Shown: positions 27,073 to 27,744 of the stretch, piece by piece
How the letters are laid out: each line of letters begins with the position of its first letter
Position numbering within the stretch: the first letter of the stretch is position 1
From: Spraguea lophii
Taxonomy: Eukaryota; Microsporidia; Spragueidae
Direction: 5' to 3'
NCBI GenBank assembly: GCA_001887945.1
Contig: LDOQ01000142.1
Coordinates: 1 to 27,744 of the forward strand
DNA: 27,744 bases
The notes under the pieces: model-generated
Database searches by the model: none
What the model saw: the letters and a program-made list of their open reading frames with translations, nothing else
What the model was told of the DNA's origin: nothing
Translations under genes and position numbers: made by a program

Positions 27073-27744
27073 ATGTTATTTATAAATGAAATATATTTTA
27101 TATGTAATATTTATTGTACAAGAAATAATAGTTCGTCAACGAAAAAAGAATGTTTAACATCTAGATTTAAATCTAGATATCATCCAGAATATAAATTTGA
27201 GAATAAATATAAACCTGATACCAACGAAGATATCGGTGTGGTGGAATATTATGAACCAAATATGTTTACTTTAACTGATAAAATCGCTTTTGTGAAAATA
27301 TTTTATGATGAAGCATTATTTGATATTATGATGGAGAAATATTCTGTGGATAAGAAGTTAAGTTTGGAAATGAAAACATATTTTTTATCGTCAAATAAAG
27401 TTTATGAGGGCGATACTGGTACTGATTATTCTGGTATTAGTGATACTAATGATATTAACAATCCTAGTTGTTCTAACGCTAATACTACAACTGATATTAA
27501 CAATCCTAGTTGTTCTAACACTAATACTACAACTGATATCAATCCTTCTAACACTTATAGTACTGTTATAACTAATGTTCACAAGTTATTGAAAGGACAA
27601 AAAATTTTGGATACGATTGTTATGAAAGATTATTATCAAAGATTGGTTTCTAAATATGAAATGTTCAATCTTTATAAAAAAAAATATAGTTTTTCCGATG
27701 ATTTTGTTATTTTTCAAGAAAAATATATTGGTAATCCGTGTGTT
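27073..27744 (+). CDS. Unrecognised protein, 3' end outside the window
   Basis: A frame of 224 codons, open from ATG at 27073 to the last base of the window, preceded in frame by TAA at 27067. The N-terminus (LFINEIYFICNIYCTRN) is moderately hydrophobic and could be a signal peptide. It continues with KKECLTSRFKSRYHPEYKF, an ordinary globular-looking stretch (IAFVKIFYDEALFDIMMEKY), then a 14-residue tandem repeat of the type DINNPSCSNANTTT (42-bp DNA units at 27451-27492 and 27493-27534, differing by one base, then a partial third). A Lys/Tyr-rich region follows (DYYQRLVSKYEMFNLYKKKY). No family recognised. No ACCC motif precedes the start, so the ATG is less certain than for other genes here. 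Confidence 0.7.
   Translation, partial: MLFINEIYFICNIYCTRNNSSSTKKECLTSRFKSRYHPEYKFENKYKPDTNEDIGVVEYYEPNMFTLTDKIAFVKIFYDEALFDIMMEKYSVDKKLSLEMKTYFLSSNKVYEGDTGTDYSGISDTNDINNPSCSNANTTTDINNPSCSNTNTTTDINPSNTYSTVITNVHKLLKGQKILDTIVMKDYYQRLVSKYEMFNLYKKKYSFSDDFVIFQEKYIGNPCV
27451..27546 (+). repeat. 42-bp coding tandem repeat
   Basis: Two units starting GATATTAACAATCCTAGTTG differ by a single G/A change; a shortened third begins GATATCAATCC. In frame, it encodes an Asn/Thr/Ser-rich 14-residue repeat with one Cys per full unit. Confidence 0.9.

Noticed and set aside
1..27744. CRISPR arrays, bacterial operons or rRNA genes
   Set aside because: No regularly spaced repeats with unique spacers and no recognisable rRNA stretches; gene content is eukaryotic.

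Overview
The window looks like a nuclear contig from a microsporidian, the reduced and intron-poor relatives of fungi. It is very AT-rich. Its recognisable proteins are eukaryotic and unusually short for their families: ARV1 at 166 aa, CDC50 at 277 aa, LSm at 69 aa and PLAC8 at 109 aa. It has a eukaryote-type tRNA-Tyr with a small intron. Six genes carry an ACCC motif 0-8 nt before the ATG, as expected for the CCC-type start signals known in microsporidia. Genus cannot be assigned from the sequence. Asn-rich runs also recall Dictyostelium or Plasmodium, but the short proteins and the start signal argue against those.

Left part (1-13.8 kb): a graveyard of mobile elements in AT-rich DNA. It holds a family of about 0.5-kb tRNA-headed SINEs: a fresh copy at 213-716 with a perfect 15-bp target-site duplication, older copies at 11381-11862 (+), 13319-13809 (-) and 10390-10850 (-), and a fragment near 4501. 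A further fragment lies at 18901 in the right part. There are three broken Tc1/mariner (DDE_3) transposases from two families and a broken Merlin (IS1595/ISXO2-like) element with terminal inverted repeats. The only cellular-type gene here is a signal-peptide, single-pass membrane protein at 8688-10142 (-), interrupted by one in-frame TGA.

Middle and right part (13.8-25.4 kb): a gene island. In order it holds tRNA-Tyr(GUA) with an 11-nt intron, a degenerate tRNA-like sequence, ARV1 (-), CDC50 (+), tRNA-Val(AAC) (+), a PLAC8-family protein (-), an Asn-rich membrane-anchored protein (-), a P4-ATPase lipid flippase (+), an LSm protein (-), GAPDH with a metallothionein-like cysteine tail (-), and a DUF2439 (Mte1/ZGRF1 N-terminal type) protein (+). 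The P4-ATPase and CDC50 are the two subunits of one flippase and lie 3.4 kb apart on the same strand. ARV1, also linked to lipid transport and homeostasis, is divergent from CDC50 across 322 bp, so this is a local cluster of membrane-lipid genes.

Right end (25.4-27.7 kb): a second, more decayed Merlin-type transposase on the minus strand, then AT-rich spacer, then an unrecognised ORF from 27073 that runs off the end of the window and contains a 42-bp tandem repeat.
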